From assembly GCF_019237615.1 (NCBI RefSeq), contig NZ_JAFAGT010000095.1, positions 29,144 through 93,143 on the forward strand: a DNA stretch of 64,000 nucleotides, in the 5' to 3' direction. The notes beneath the pieces were generated by a model. The model made no database searches and had not been told where the DNA came from. It saw nothing but the letters and a program-made list of their open reading frames with translations. The stretch is from Roseateles sp. GTDB lineage: Bacteria; Pseudomonadota; Gammaproteobacteria; Burkholderiales; Burkholderiaceae_C. The position numbers and the translations under genes were made by a program. The stretch's first letter is position 1. Each line of letters begins with the position of its first letter. Shown here one piece after another: positions 8,378 through 16,805 of this stretch.

Positions 8378-10549
8378 TTACTGCTGCGGCAGGGCCTTGG
8401 TCGGCGACGCCGTCTTGGGGTCGGGCAGCAGCGGCGCGCCGGTGTCGGGCAGGATGGCGCTCTTCTGCGGCTGGGCACCCTCCTGCACGGCGCGGATGCT
8501 CTGGTAGCGGTCCAGCGTCAACTGGTTGGCGCTCTCGGCGCTGCGCATGACGACAGGGCGCAGGAAGACCATCAGGTTGGTCTTCACGCGCGTGCGGTTC
8601 TTGCTGCTGAACAGGTTGCCGATCAGCGGGATCTTGGACAGGCCCGGCACGCCGTTGTCGCCGTCGGAGTATTCGTCCTTCAGCAGGCCGCCCAGCACGA
8701 GGACGTCGCCGTCGTCGACGACCACGCTGGTCTCGATGGCGCTCTTGTCCAGCGTGGGGCCGTTGACGCCGGTGGACGTCACCGAGGAGTTCTCCTGGTA
8801 GACCACCATGCGCACGGTGCCACCCTCGCCGATCTGGCTCTTGACCTTCAGCGTCAGGCCCACGTCCTTGCGGTCCACCGTCGTGAACGGGTTGACGGTG
8901 CCCCCGGTCGTCGTGCCCGTATTGGCGTAGGAGCCGGTCACGAAGGGCACGTTCTGACCGATGACGATGCGGGCCTCCTCGTTGTCCAGCGCCACCAGGT
9001 TGGGCGTGGACAGCACGTTGGCGCCGCTCTGGCTCTCGAAGAAGTTGGCCACCGCGCCCAGCGTGTAGACGCTGCCGAACTTCTTCAGCAGGCCGATGTT
9101 CAGGCCCGCCGGCGGGGAGCCGTTGGCCAGTGCGGTCGTCACGCCGGCCGTGCCGCCAGCCACGGCGCCGGTGGCATTGATGATGTTGGCCAGGCCGGTG
9201 CCGAAGTTGGTGCCCGCACCGGTGATGGTGCTGTCACCCTTGCTGCCGAACAGGTTCTGCCACTGCACGCCGAACTGGGCGGCCTTGGTGTTGTCGATCT
9301 TGACGATCAGCGACTCCACGTAGACCTGGGCGCGGCGCGAGTCCAGTTGCTCGATGACGGCGCGGACCTGGCGGTACAGCGGTTCGGGTGCCGTGATGAC
9401 GAGGGAATTGGTCGACGGGTCGGCCTGCACGAAGCCGCCGGTGGAGGGGCCGGAGGACTGGCTCAGCGGCGCCGTCGCGGCGGCGGAGCTCAAGCCGCCC
9501 GCATTGGTGCCGGTGTTAGACGTCGCACCGGGCAGGCCCTGGCCCGGCGCGGCCAGCGAACCGGCGCCCGTCGGGCTGGTGCTGCCGGACGAGCCGCCGG
9601 CGCTGCCGCCCGCTGCGGCGGCGCCGAAGGCCGCGCGCAGCACGGTGGCCAGCTTCACGGCGTCGGCGTTCTTCAGGTAGACGACGCGGATGTTGTTGCC
9701 GCCGTCGGCGCTGGGCTGGTCCAGCTTGTCGACCATGGCGCGCACGGCGGCCAGGCGGGCCGGGTTGCTGGCGCGCAGGATGAGGCCGTTGGAGCGTGGG
9801 TCCACCAGCACGTTGACGGCGCTGCTGCCCTGCCCCGGCACGCCCGCGGCAATGGCGGTGCCGCCATCGGCCAGGCGCTGCACCAGCGGCGCCAGGTCGG
9901 CCGCGACGGCGTGCTTCAGCGGCACGATCTCGATGTCGCTACTGCCCGGCGTGTCCATGGCCGCGATGATCTTGGCGATGCGCTGCAGGTTGTCGGCGTA
10001 GTCGGTGATGACCAGGCTGTTGTTGCCCGGGTTGGCGTTGATGGTGTTGTTGGGGCTGATCAGGGGGCGCAGCACGGCCACGAGGTTGTTCGCGTTCTCG
10101 TGCTGGATGCGGAAGATCTGCGTCAGGATCTGGTCGCCGCGCGCGTTGCTGGTCTCGACGGCCACCGAGCCCGCCTGCAGCTTGGCGTCGGGCTCGGGCA
10201 GCACCTTCAGGAAGCCCGCCGCCTCGACGACGGTGAAGCCCAGGCCGCGCAGCGCCGCCAGGTAGTTGCGGTAGGCCTCGGCCACCGACACCGGCTGCTC
10301 GCTGTAGACCGTGATCGTGCCCTTGACGCGCGGGTCGATGATGATCTGGCGATTCAGCATCACGCCGATGGCGCGTGTCACGGCCTCGATGTCGGCGTTG
10401 ACGAAATTCAGCGTGACCGGCGAACTGGCCTTGACGGCCGGGCCGGCGGGCTTGCCGCGCTGGACGGTGTCGGGCTGGGCGAGCGCGCTGCTGCTTGCCA
10501 GCAGCAGGGCGGCGAAGGCCGTGGCGGTGCGTTGGAGATTCATGATCAT
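8378..10549 (-). CDS. gspD: Type II secretion system secretin GspD
   Basis: The outer-membrane secretin that forms the exit pore: 723 residues with a signal peptide (about 1-25, ending ALAQ). The N0 domain (PVTLNFVNADIEAVTRAIG) is followed by N1-N3 repeats, then the beta-barrel secretin domain with the VPFVTG and VPGLSKIPLIGNLF motifs. A Gly/Ser/Ala-rich loop of about 65 residues (near 305-370) interrupts the N3 domain, as in many betaproteobacterial GspD proteins. The ATG at 10549 overlaps the gspN stop (ATGA). A second ATG two codons later (10543) is equally possible. No pilotin gene is seen nearby. Confidence 0.95.
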   Translation of the reverse strand: MIMNLQRTATAFAALLLASSSALAQPDTVQRGKPAGPAVKASSPVTLNFVNADIEAVTRAIGVMLNRQIIIDPRVKGTITVYSEQPVSVAEAYRNYLAALRGLGFTVVEAAGFLKVLPEPDAKLQAGSVAVETSNARGDQILTQIFRIQHENANNLVAVLRPLISPNNTINANPGNNSLVITDYADNLQRIAKIIAAMDTPGSSDIEIVPLKHAVAADLAPLVQRLADGGTAIAAGVPGQGSSAVNVLVDPRSNGLILRASNPARLAAVRAMVDKLDQPSADGGNNIRVVYLKNADAVKLATVLRAAFGAAAAGGSAGGSSGSTSPTGAGSLAAPGQGLPGATSNTGTNAGGLSSAAATAPLSQSSGPSTGGFVQADPSTNSLVITAPEPLYRQVRAVIEQLDSRRAQVYVESLIVKIDNTKAAQFGVQWQNLFGSKGDSTITGAGTNFGTGLANIINATGAVAGGTAGVTTALANGSPPAGLNIGLLKKFGSVYTLGAVANFFESQSGANVLSTPNLVALDNEEARIVIGQNVPFVTGSYANTGTTTGGTVNPFTTVDRKDVGLTLKVKSQIGEGGTVRMVVYQENSSVTSTGVNGPTLDKSAIETSVVVDDGDVLVLGGLLKDEYSDGDNGVPGLSKIPLIGNLFSSKNRTRVKTNLMVFLRPVVMRSAESANQLTLDRYQSIRAVQEGAQPQKSAILPDTGAPLLPDPKTASPTKALPQQ

Positions 10550-11427
10550 CCGATCGTCAGGACGGAGCGGGCCCCCTGGCGGCGCCCGATGATGTTCAGC
10601 AGATTGTTCAGCGCTTCCTCGCGGCCCGGCGCGGCGCCGGCCTCGCCGACGAAGCGGCTCTTGCCGCCGCTGCTGAGCGTGCCCGCGCCGGACAGCTGCA
10701 GCGCACCCTCCAGCGTGGACAGGTGCAGCAGGCTGAGGCCGGGATTGGCCGGATCGGCCGTCACGGTGAAGCGATAGCTGCCCAGCGGCGCGACGGTGGA
10801 GACGCGCGAGGACAGATTGAGCAGCTCCAGCTGCAGCTCGCCGAGCTGGCGCCAGCGGCCCTGCGCCCACTCCAGCCGCAGCTCGCGGGCCGACAGCCGC
10901 AGCGAGCCGCCCAGTTGCAGCGTGTTCCAGGGCGTGCCCAGGCCCGCCAGCAGGTCGGCCGGCAGGCGGGCCAGCCAGTCGGCCTTGGTGCCGACGCCGA
11001 CCTCCATGTGCCCGAGCCCCGGCTTGATGTCCAGCAACAGCTCGCCATTGATACAGCAGTCCTGCCGGGCGGCCAGTTGCAGGCCCAGGCTCCAGGCCTG
11101 CAGCTTGGGCGCCATGCGCCAGTGCAGGCGGCCGGGCAGGGCGGCGGCGTCACGGCTGCCGGCGCCGCCGGTCAGCACCAGCACGCCCGAGCCGTTCCAT
11201 ACGCTGCCGCGCGTGTCGACGATGAGCAGGTGCTCGCCGGTCGCCGAGGCCAGCGCGCGCGCCAGCCAGCTCGCCGGCGCGAAGGCGATCAGCGCGCAGA
11301 TGACGCCCACCAACCCGCCGAGCAGGCTCCAGCGCCTGGGCGTCAGATGGCGTACCGCGCGGCCACCGGCGTGGTTGCCGGCGAGCAAGGCGTCGTGGGC
11401 CGGTGCGCTTGTCCTGAGCCAGGCCAT
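10546..11427 (-). CDS. gspN: Type II secretion system protein GspN
   Basis: A 293-residue bitopic inner-membrane protein. A short cytoplasmic N-terminus precedes one TM segment (about residues 33-55, WSLLGGLVGVICALIAF), followed by a periplasmic domain with the GspN-type WNGSGVLVL and LQLGGSLRLS stretches. GspN is an accessory T2SS component, present in some systems only, and its role is poorly defined. Its ATG overlaps the gspM stop (TAATG) and its stop overlaps the gspD start, so it is embedded in the coupled operon. Assignment rests on position and on the periplasmic domain; sequence conservation in this family is weak. Confidence 0.8.
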   Translation of the reverse strand: MAWLRTSAPAHDALLAGNHAGGRAVRHLTPRRWSLLGGLVGVICALIAFAPASWLARALASATGEHLLIVDTRGSVWNGSGVLVLTGGAGSRDAAALPGRLHWRMAPKLQAWSLGLQLAARQDCCINGELLLDIKPGLGHMEVGVGTKADWLARLPADLLAGLGTPWNTLQLGGSLRLSARELRLEWAQGRWRQLGELQLELLNLSSRVSTVAPLGSYRFTVTADPANPGLSLLHLSTLEGALQLSGAGTLSSGGKSRFVGEAGAAPGREEALNNLLNIIGRRQGARSVLTIG

Positions 11428-11954
11428 TAGTTGCTCCCCAGGCTGAGCACCAGCGTGCCGGCGTAACCCCTGGGGCCACGTGTCAGCTGGGCCTCGACGG
11501 GGCGGGCGCGGGCGGCCGAGCGCACCTCGGCCAGCCAGCCCTGCAGCGTCTCGGGCGTGATGCCGTTGAGCGTGATGACGGCGCGGTCGCCGGCCAGGTT
11601 CAGGCGCGCCGCGGGGCCGAGGTGTTCGACCGAGGCGGTCAGTGCCGCCTGGGCCTGGGCCGGCGGCACTGCCGGTGCGGCGCGCAGCGCGCGGGCCTCC
11701 TGGGCCTGGGCCTGCATCTGCTGAAGCTGCAGCTCGAGCTGCTCCAGCTCGGCGGGCGCCGTCCTCAGCGTGCGCAGCGCCGGTGCAAGCAGCAGGCTCC
11801 AGGCCACCAGCAGGCCCAGCAGCGCGCCGACGCCACCGAGCGCCAGGCGCTCGCGGTCGCCCAGGGCCTGCCATTGCGCCAGCGTCCGGGCCTGGGCCTG
11901 GCGGAACTGGGCGGCGATGCCCGCGCCACCGGCGGGGTTGCGGAAACTGGCCAT
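11427..11954 (-). CDS. gspM: Type II secretion system protein GspM
   Basis: A 175-residue bitopic protein with a cytoplasmic N-terminus containing the QWQALGDRERLALGG stretch typical of GspM. One TM helix (about residues 40-58), a coiled coil (LEQLELQLQQMQAQAQEAR) and a small ferredoxin-like periplasmic domain follow. GspM pairs with GspL in the inner-membrane platform. The start overlaps the gspL stop (ATGA) and the stop overlaps the gspN start. Confidence 0.88.
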   Translation of the reverse strand: MASFRNPAGGAGIAAQFRQAQARTLAQWQALGDRERLALGGVGALLGLLVAWSLLLAPALRTLRTAPAELEQLELQLQQMQAQAQEARALRAAPAVPPAQAQAALTASVEHLGPAARLNLAGDRAVITLNGITPETLQGWLAEVRSAARARPVEAQLTRGPRGYAGTLVLSLGSN

Positions 11955-13204
11955 CAGGGGCGTCCTCGCGGTGTGGCGCGGCTGATGGTCAGCTTGCCCT
12001 CGCTGGCGTCCAGCTGCCAGCCTTCGCTGCGCAGCTGGGTGCGGAAGTTGTCGATCTGGTTCGGTGCCCAGCCCTGGGCCGAGACGGTCAGCCGGCCGGG
12101 TTCGAAGGCCAGCGCGTCGGTGGGCGGGCGGTCGCCGGGCCAGGCGAGGGCGGCGGCACCGAGCAGGGTTTCGAAATCCTGCTCGCCAACGCTGCCGGCG
12201 CTGGCGCGCAGCAGGTCCAGTTGTTTTTGCATCTGCACCGGCGCATCGAGGATGGCGCGCACCTGCGGGAAGGCGTCGGTCAGCGTCGCCGTGACGGCGG
12301 CGCGGCGCGCGGCCAGTTCGCGGTGCTGGTGCCAGGCCCACAGGTTCAGCCCCAGCAGCTGCACAAGCGCCAGGCCGGCCAGACCGTAGCGCACCGGGCG
12401 CCAGGGCTTGCGCATCAGCGCGCGGCTGACGAGGCGCAGCGCGCGAACGCCGCGGGCGCGCGGCGCGAGGTCGAACTGGCGCAGGTTCCAGGCGTTGTCG
12501 ACGACGGCCAGCGCGCGCCGGGCTGGCGTCTGCACGGTGACGGGGGTGCCGAGCCAGCGCTCGGCGGCCGTCGCGGTGGCGGGCGTGGCCGTCCATTGCG
12601 CGGCATGCACGAGGTCGGGCGTGAAGAACTGCCGCGCCAGACCGCCGTCCAGCGGCAGCGTCGCCACGCCGTCGGCATGGCTCCAGCGCAGCGCGATGCC
12701 GGCCGCGTCGCGCTCGCCCTGGGTCTCGAAGAAATGCCCGCGCGCCTGCTCGTCCGGCCAGGACAGCGGCGCGACGCGCTCGATGAACACCTGGGCGGCT
12801 TCCAGCTGGGCGAGATGGTCGGCCAGCCAGGGCCTGGAGGTGATGGCGACCCAGGCGCTGTCGCCACCCCGCGCATCAGGCTCCAGCGCGAAATGCAGTG
12901 CGTCGGGGTCGTCGAGCAAGGACTCCTCGAGCTTGCCGGCCAGTGCGGCACGCATCTGGCGGCCGGCGCGCGGCAACTCGACGCGGCGCCAGCTGACGTC
13001 GGACTCGGCGACGACGGCGACGACGCTGTCCGCCGCCGGAAGTGCCGCGGCGGCGGCGCGGCCCTCGGCGCCTGTCTCGCGGCCGTCCGGCGTCAGCACG
13101 TAGTCGTACTCGCGCGGTGCGTCGGCATTCGGCGTCTCGGGCGCGGCCCGGCCCGGCGCGTGCAGGCGCGTCCGGGGGGGCAGGAACAGCAGCAGGGTGC
13201 TCAT
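11954..13204 (-). CDS. gspL: Type II secretion system protein GspL
   Basis: A 416-residue platform protein that links the GspE ATPase to GspM. The N-terminal two thirds is the cytoplasmic actin-like GspL domain (LPPRTRL near the start, YDYVLTPDGRE, SDVSWRRVELP). One TM helix follows near residues 272-290 (YGLAGLALVQLLGLNLWAW), then a periplasmic ferredoxin-like domain. The gap to gspK is 106 bases, the largest inside the operon, and could hold an internal ribosome or promoter signal; I see GGAGGGGG but no convincing promoter. Confidence 0.9.
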   Translation of the reverse strand: MSTLLLFLPPRTRLHAPGRAAPETPNADAPREYDYVLTPDGRETGAEGRAAAAALPAADSVVAVVAESDVSWRRVELPRAGRQMRAALAGKLEESLLDDPDALHFALEPDARGGDSAWVAITSRPWLADHLAQLEAAQVFIERVAPLSWPDEQARGHFFETQGERDAAGIALRWSHADGVATLPLDGGLARQFFTPDLVHAAQWTATPATATAAERWLGTPVTVQTPARRALAVVDNAWNLRQFDLAPRARGVRALRLVSRALMRKPWRPVRYGLAGLALVQLLGLNLWAWHQHRELAARRAAVTATLTDAFPQVRAILDAPVQMQKQLDLLRASAGSVGEQDFETLLGAAALAWPGDRPPTDALAFEPGRLTVSAQGWAPNQIDNFRTQLRSEGWQLDASEGKLTISRATPRGRP

Positions 13205-13310
13205 TGGGGGTGTGATCAGGCGCGGCGCATTCTAGGAGGGGGTGATGAAGTTCCCGACGCCGGGGGCGGGCCTGGGGCGAGGATCTGTAGCCGGCGTCGA
13301 GTTCAAGCGT

Positions 13311-14279
13311 CTATCGATTCAGCAACTGGTTGATGCGCTCGCGCGCCAGCACGACCATGTTCAGGTCCCTGCGCTCGATCAGCGAGCGCTGTTCGAGCTG
13401 GCGCTCGTCCAGGCGCAGCCGGCCGGTGACGACGAAGAAGGACGAGGCCACGGACGCGCGGGTGCCTGTGGCCTGGGCCAGCGCGGCGGCCGGCAGGTAG
13501 GCGGCGGCATCGCTGGTCACATCCTGCAGCGGCTTAGCCTTGCGGCCCTGCACGAGGCGTTCGGCCGTGGCCAGGTCGACACCGTCGAACAGCGCCGCGA
13601 TGACCTCGCGCGGCGCGGTGTTCAGGTTGACCGGCGTGGCCTTGGGCAGCAGCACGACATAGGGTCGCAGGCGCTGCAAGGTGTCGGCGTCAAGGCCGAA
13701 CCAGGACAGCTGGTCGAGGCCGGCGGGTTGCAGCGGGCCGCTGTCAGCCGGCGGCTGGCTGGCGCCACTGGCCGGCGTCGGGAATGCATCGCGCAGGCCG
13801 GCGATGATGAGCGCGGCCGTGCCTGGCGGCGCATTGACCTGGCTGCACAGCCGCTCCAGCACGCGCTGCTCCAGCTCGGGCACCTTGGGGCCACCGAGCA
13901 GCGCGCGCAGGTTGTAGCGGCTCTGCGCGTCCTCGATGCTGCCAGACAGGAAGGCCTCGGGGCCGTCGTCGGCTGTCAAGGGGGCGGTCGCCAGGAAGGT
14001 GGACAGCCGCGCCTCGGCCAGTGGCACAGCCCAGGGCTCGCCGAGATGGTCGACGGGCTTGTTGCGGTTCTGCTTGGCGTCTTCCAGCAGGATCAGCCGC
14101 GCCCAGTCCAGCGCGCCCTGCAGGATCCAGGCGCTCTGCGCGCGCGCGCGGTCGGCGGCCTCGATCTGCACGGCGCGGTACTGCTGCCAGACCATGCCGG
14201 CCGCGAGACTGGCGATCAGCGTGACGATGATCATCGCGGTCAGCAGCGCCGCGCCGCGTTGTCGCAGGCGGGTCTTCAT
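13311..14279 (-). CDS. gspK: Type II secretion minor pseudopilin GspK
   Basis: A 322-residue minor pseudopilin, the large tip subunit. The prepilin leader is MKTRLRQRG, cleaved before AALLTAMIIV. The residue at +5 is not Glu, as is normal for GspK. A long globular domain follows with the GspK helical segment NLRALLGG near residue 118 and a helix-hairpin-helix-like VNLNTAPREVIAALFDGVD near 220. The start overlaps the gspJ stop (ATGA). Together with GspI and GspJ it forms the pseudopilus tip. Confidence 0.92.
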   Translation of the reverse strand: MKTRLRQRGAALLTAMIIVTLIASLAAGMVWQQYRAVQIEAADRARAQSAWILQGALDWARLILLEDAKQNRNKPVDHLGEPWAVPLAEARLSTFLATAPLTADDGPEAFLSGSIEDAQSRYNLRALLGGPKVPELEQRVLERLCSQVNAPPGTAALIIAGLRDAFPTPASGASQPPADSGPLQPAGLDQLSWFGLDADTLQRLRPYVVLLPKATPVNLNTAPREVIAALFDGVDLATAERLVQGRKAKPLQDVTSDAAAYLPAAALAQATGTRASVASSFFVVTGRLRLDERQLEQRSLIERRDLNMVVLARERINQLLNR

Positions 14280-14881
14280 CGGACGGTGATCTCCAGCTCG
14301 CGCGTCAGCGTGCCGCTCAGGCCGCTGCCATCGGCGAACTGCATCGCGATGCGCAGGCCGGCCGGCGTCGGGTTGGCGGGTTTCTGGGGGCCCTCGGCGT
14401 TGCCGGTGGACTGGCAGTTGCTCCAGGCATTGCCCCAGTAGCAGTAGAACTGCCAGCCGGCCACGCCGTCGAGGGCGCGCAGCGCCGGGTTGCGCTGGGC
14501 GAGCTGCTGCAGGCCGCGCTGGCGCTGGTCCTCGAGGTCTTGCAGTGTGCGCACGGCCGGGCTCTCCCAGCGCCACAGGCTGCTCTCGCGCAGGCTCCAC
14601 ACGACGACTTGCAGGCCGGCCGTGGCCTGACGGGTCAACACGAGGTTGCCGCCATCGAAGGCCAGCGGCGGCACGGCGCTGTGGCTGTCCTGCAGTGCGC
14701 GCAGGTCGACCTCCCACTGCGCCAGCACGGTTTGCAGCCGTGCCGTCTGGGCCAGGCCGGCCTGCGCGATCTCGCGGCTCCTGACGAGGGCGTCGATGCC
14801 GCGCCAGGCCATGGCCGCCATGATGGCCATGACGAGCAGCGCCACCAGCACCTCGACCAGCGTGAATCCGCGCGACTTCAT
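14276..14881 (-). CDS. gspJ: Type II secretion minor pseudopilin GspJ
   Basis: A 201-residue minor pseudopilin. The leader MKSRG is followed by the prepilin peptidase site and helix FTLVEVLVALLVMAIMA with Glu at +5, then the GspJ domain including LRALQDSHSAVPPLAF and ELEITVR at the end. It lies 2 bases after the gspI stop and overlaps gspK by 4 bases. The unusual Cys-containing WQFYCYWGNAWSNCQS loop may form a disulphide in the periplasm. Confidence 0.93.
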   Translation of the reverse strand: MKSRGFTLVEVLVALLVMAIMAAMAWRGIDALVRSREIAQAGLAQTARLQTVLAQWEVDLRALQDSHSAVPPLAFDGGNLVLTRQATAGLQVVVWSLRESSLWRWESPAVRTLQDLEDQRQRGLQQLAQRNPALRALDGVAGWQFYCYWGNAWSNCQSTGNAEGPQKPANPTPAGLRIAMQFADGSGLSGTLTRELEITVR

Positions 14882-14883
14882 GC

Positions 14884-15243
14884 TCAGAACTTGCCCATGA
14901 TGGTCGACAGGCTCAGCACGGGGCGGCCCTGGTCGTCGGCGACGTTGGCATCGACGCGGCGGAACAGCGGGTTGGGCGTGGGGCCGACCTTGAGCGTGCC
15001 GGTGTAGCTGCGGCCGAGCTGTTCGCAGCCGAAGGGGGATTCGCCGATGTCGGGGAACTGCTGGGTCAGGCGCAGCTCTGTCAGCAGGTTCTCGGCGCAC
15101 CATTGTGCGGCGCTGACCTGGGTCAGGCGCTCGGCGTTGTTGGCCAGCGCGCCGGCAGCCTTGATGCCCGCGCCCAGCGCGATGGCGACGACGACCAGGG
15201 CGACGAGCACCTCGATCAGCGTGAAACCCCGTTCGCGGTTCAT
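14884..15243 (-). CDS. gspI: Type II secretion minor pseudopilin GspI
   Basis: A 119-residue minor pseudopilin. The leader MNRERG is followed by FTLIEVLVALVVVAIALGA with Glu at +5. The GspI core includes AAQWCAENLLTELRL and ends in LSTIMGKF. Length and motif order match the family. It overlaps gspH by 4 bases and is followed by gspJ. Confidence 0.94.
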   Translation of the reverse strand: MNRERGFTLIEVLVALVVVAIALGAGIKAAGALANNAERLTQVSAAQWCAENLLTELRLTQQFPDIGESPFGCEQLGRSYTGTLKVGPTPNPLFRRVDANVADDQGRPVLSLSTIMGKF

Positions 15244-15707
15244 GGCGGCGTGACGATGTCGAAGGCGGCGAGGCCATCGGTGCCGAGCACGAGGCGCTGG
15301 TCGGCGAGCTGCAGGCGCAGGCGCTGGGCCGGGATGACGGGCTCGGGGCCCAGGGTCAGGCCGGGGTTGGCGGCGGTGGCGTTCTCTATGGTCACGGCCA
15401 CCGGCTCGCCCAGCCAGCGGGTGGGCAGCTGGATGGTGGAGGGCAGGCCCTCGAAGCGGAAGTCGTCCCCGCTCTTCAGGCCCTTTGGGATCCAGCGCAC
15501 GGTCAGGCCGGAGGCGCGGCTCTCGGCGCGCGCCGTCTCGAGCAGTGCGGCCAGGCGCTGGGCCTCGCGCTGCAGTTGCAGCTCGGCGGGGTCGCGCAAG
15601 GCCAGCGTGATCGTGGCACTGGTGATGGCGATCAGCGCCACCACGACCAGCAGTTCAATCAGCGTGAAGCCACGCGGCCTACTGCCAGGAACCGATGTCC
15701 GCGTCAC
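15240..15707 (-). CDS. gspH: Type II secretion minor pseudopilin GspH
   Basis: A 155-residue minor pseudopilin with the cleavage site in RPRG/FTLIELLVVVALIAI and Glu at +5. The body ends DGLAAFDIVTPP. The start is uncertain. I chose the GTG at 15707, which gives a short leader (14 residues) and overlaps gspG by 29 bases. The ATG at 15761 is also open but would give a 32-residue leader buried 83 bases inside gspG. The ATGA overlap at its 3' end couples it to gspI. Confidence 0.85.
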   Translation of the reverse strand: MTRTSVPGSRPRGFTLIELLVVVALIAITSATITLALRDPAELQLQREAQRLAALLETARAESRASGLTVRWIPKGLKSGDDFRFEGLPSTIQLPTRWLGEPVAVTIENATAANPGLTLGPEPVIPAQRLRLQLADQRLVLGTDGLAAFDIVTPP

Positions 15708-16113
15708 GACCCTCGCCGCCGGCGCGGCCGTCGGCGCCAAAGCTGTACACATCGACCTCACCCTTCACGCCGGGGTTGGCGTACTGGTAGGGGTGGCCCC
15801 AGGGGTCGTTGGGCAGTTTCTCGAGATAGGGCTTCCAGTTCGGCGGTGGCGTGCCGACGGTGGGCTTGTGCACGAGGGCGTCCAGGCCCTGCTCGGCGCT
15901 GGGGTAGCGCTGGTTGTCGAGCTTGTACATCTTCAGCGCCTGCATCAGGTTGTTGACGTCGGTGCGGGCGGCCGTGACGCGGGCGTCTTCGGCGCGATCC
16001 AGCACGCTGGGCACGACCAGGGCCGCCAGGATGCCGATGATGACGAGCACGACCAGCAGTTCGATGAGCGTGAAGCCGCGGGCGACGGCGCTGGCAAGAG
16101 GGGGGCGACGCAT
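15679..16113 (-). CDS. gspG: Type II secretion major pseudopilin GspG
   Basis: A 144-residue major pseudopilin. The leader of 13 residues ends in ARG and is followed by FTLIELLVVLVIIGILAALV (Glu at +5). The conserved major-pseudopilin region includes LKMYKLDNQRYPSAEQGLDA, NDPWGHPYQY and a C-terminal acidic calcium loop (near DVYSFGADGRAGGEGRDADI). It is the first gene of the minus-strand T2SS operon and lies 54 bases from the divergent gspC. Confidence 0.96.
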   Translation of the reverse strand: MRRPPLASAVARGFTLIELLVVLVIIGILAALVVPSVLDRAEDARVTAARTDVNNLMQALKMYKLDNQRYPSAEQGLDALVHKPTVGTPPPNWKPYLEKLPNDPWGHPYQYANPGVKGEVDVYSFGADGRAGGEGRDADIGSWQ

Positions 16114-16167
16114 GTCTGGGAGCGTGGGGCGCGGAAGCAGCGGTGAGCAGGCCATCATAATGGGCCG

Positions 16168-16776
16168 ATGCTTGCTCGATTGATGGCGTTTTCGGTGTGG
16201 CTGCTGCTCGGCGGCTCGGTGGCCTACTGGGGCCTTCAGCTGTTCGCGCGGCCGCTGGCCATGCCGGTCTCGGTGCTGCCGGCCGGCGAGGCGCGTTCGG
16301 CTCAGGTCGACCTGAGCCGGCTGCTCGGCGCGACGCCGGCGGAGGCCGGGCCGGCACCGGAGGCGGTGGCCTCGACGCGGCTTCGCCTGCTGGGCGTCGT
16401 CGCGCCCAAGAGCGCGCGCGCGGCCGAGGCCGGCGAGGGCGTGGCGCTGATCGAAGTGGACGGCGTGGCGCGCACGGTGCGCGTGGGCGCCATCGTCGAC
16501 GGCGAGTTGCGCCTGCTGCGCGTGAACGCCCGCAGCGCCAGCCTGGGGCTGGCCGGCCAGGCGGCCAGCCAGATCCTGGAGATCAGCCCGCCGGCCGCGC
16601 CGGCCACGGGTTCGCTGCCGCCGGCCACGCCGTCGCCTACCGTGCTGGGCGGCGATCCGAACGCCGGTGGCCTGCCGCTGCGCGCCGGCCCGCCGGCACC
16701 GGTGCCGGCCACGATGCCCTCGGTCTATGGTGCGCCGCCGGCCCCGCCGGCGTCGGTGCCGGCCAGGAGCGAGTAA
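16168..16776 (+). CDS. gspC: Type II secretion system protein GspC
   Basis: A 202-residue bitopic inner-membrane protein with an N-terminal TM (about residues 6-24) and a periplasmic homology region with LRLLGVVAPKSARAAEAGEG, VALIEVDGVARTVRVGAIV and a Leu-rich end. No PDZ or coiled-coil domain follows, only a Pro/Ala-rich tail. It is therefore the short GspC form, which connects the platform to the secretin. It is transcribed away from gspG, so the system's promoters must lie in or near the 54-base gap. Several betaproteobacteria share this split arrangement. Confidence 0.85.
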   Translation: MLARLMAFSVWLLLGGSVAYWGLQLFARPLAMPVSVLPAGEARSAQVDLSRLLGATPAEAGPAPEAVASTRLRLLGVVAPKSARAAEAGEGVALIEVDGVARTVRVGAIVDGELRLLRVNARSASLGLAGQAASQILEISPPAAPATGSLPPATPSPTVLGGDPNAGGLPLRAGPPAPVPATMPSVYGAPPAPPASVPARSE

Positions 16777-16805
16777 CGGCGGAGTAACAGCGGCGCCGAG
16801 GCGCG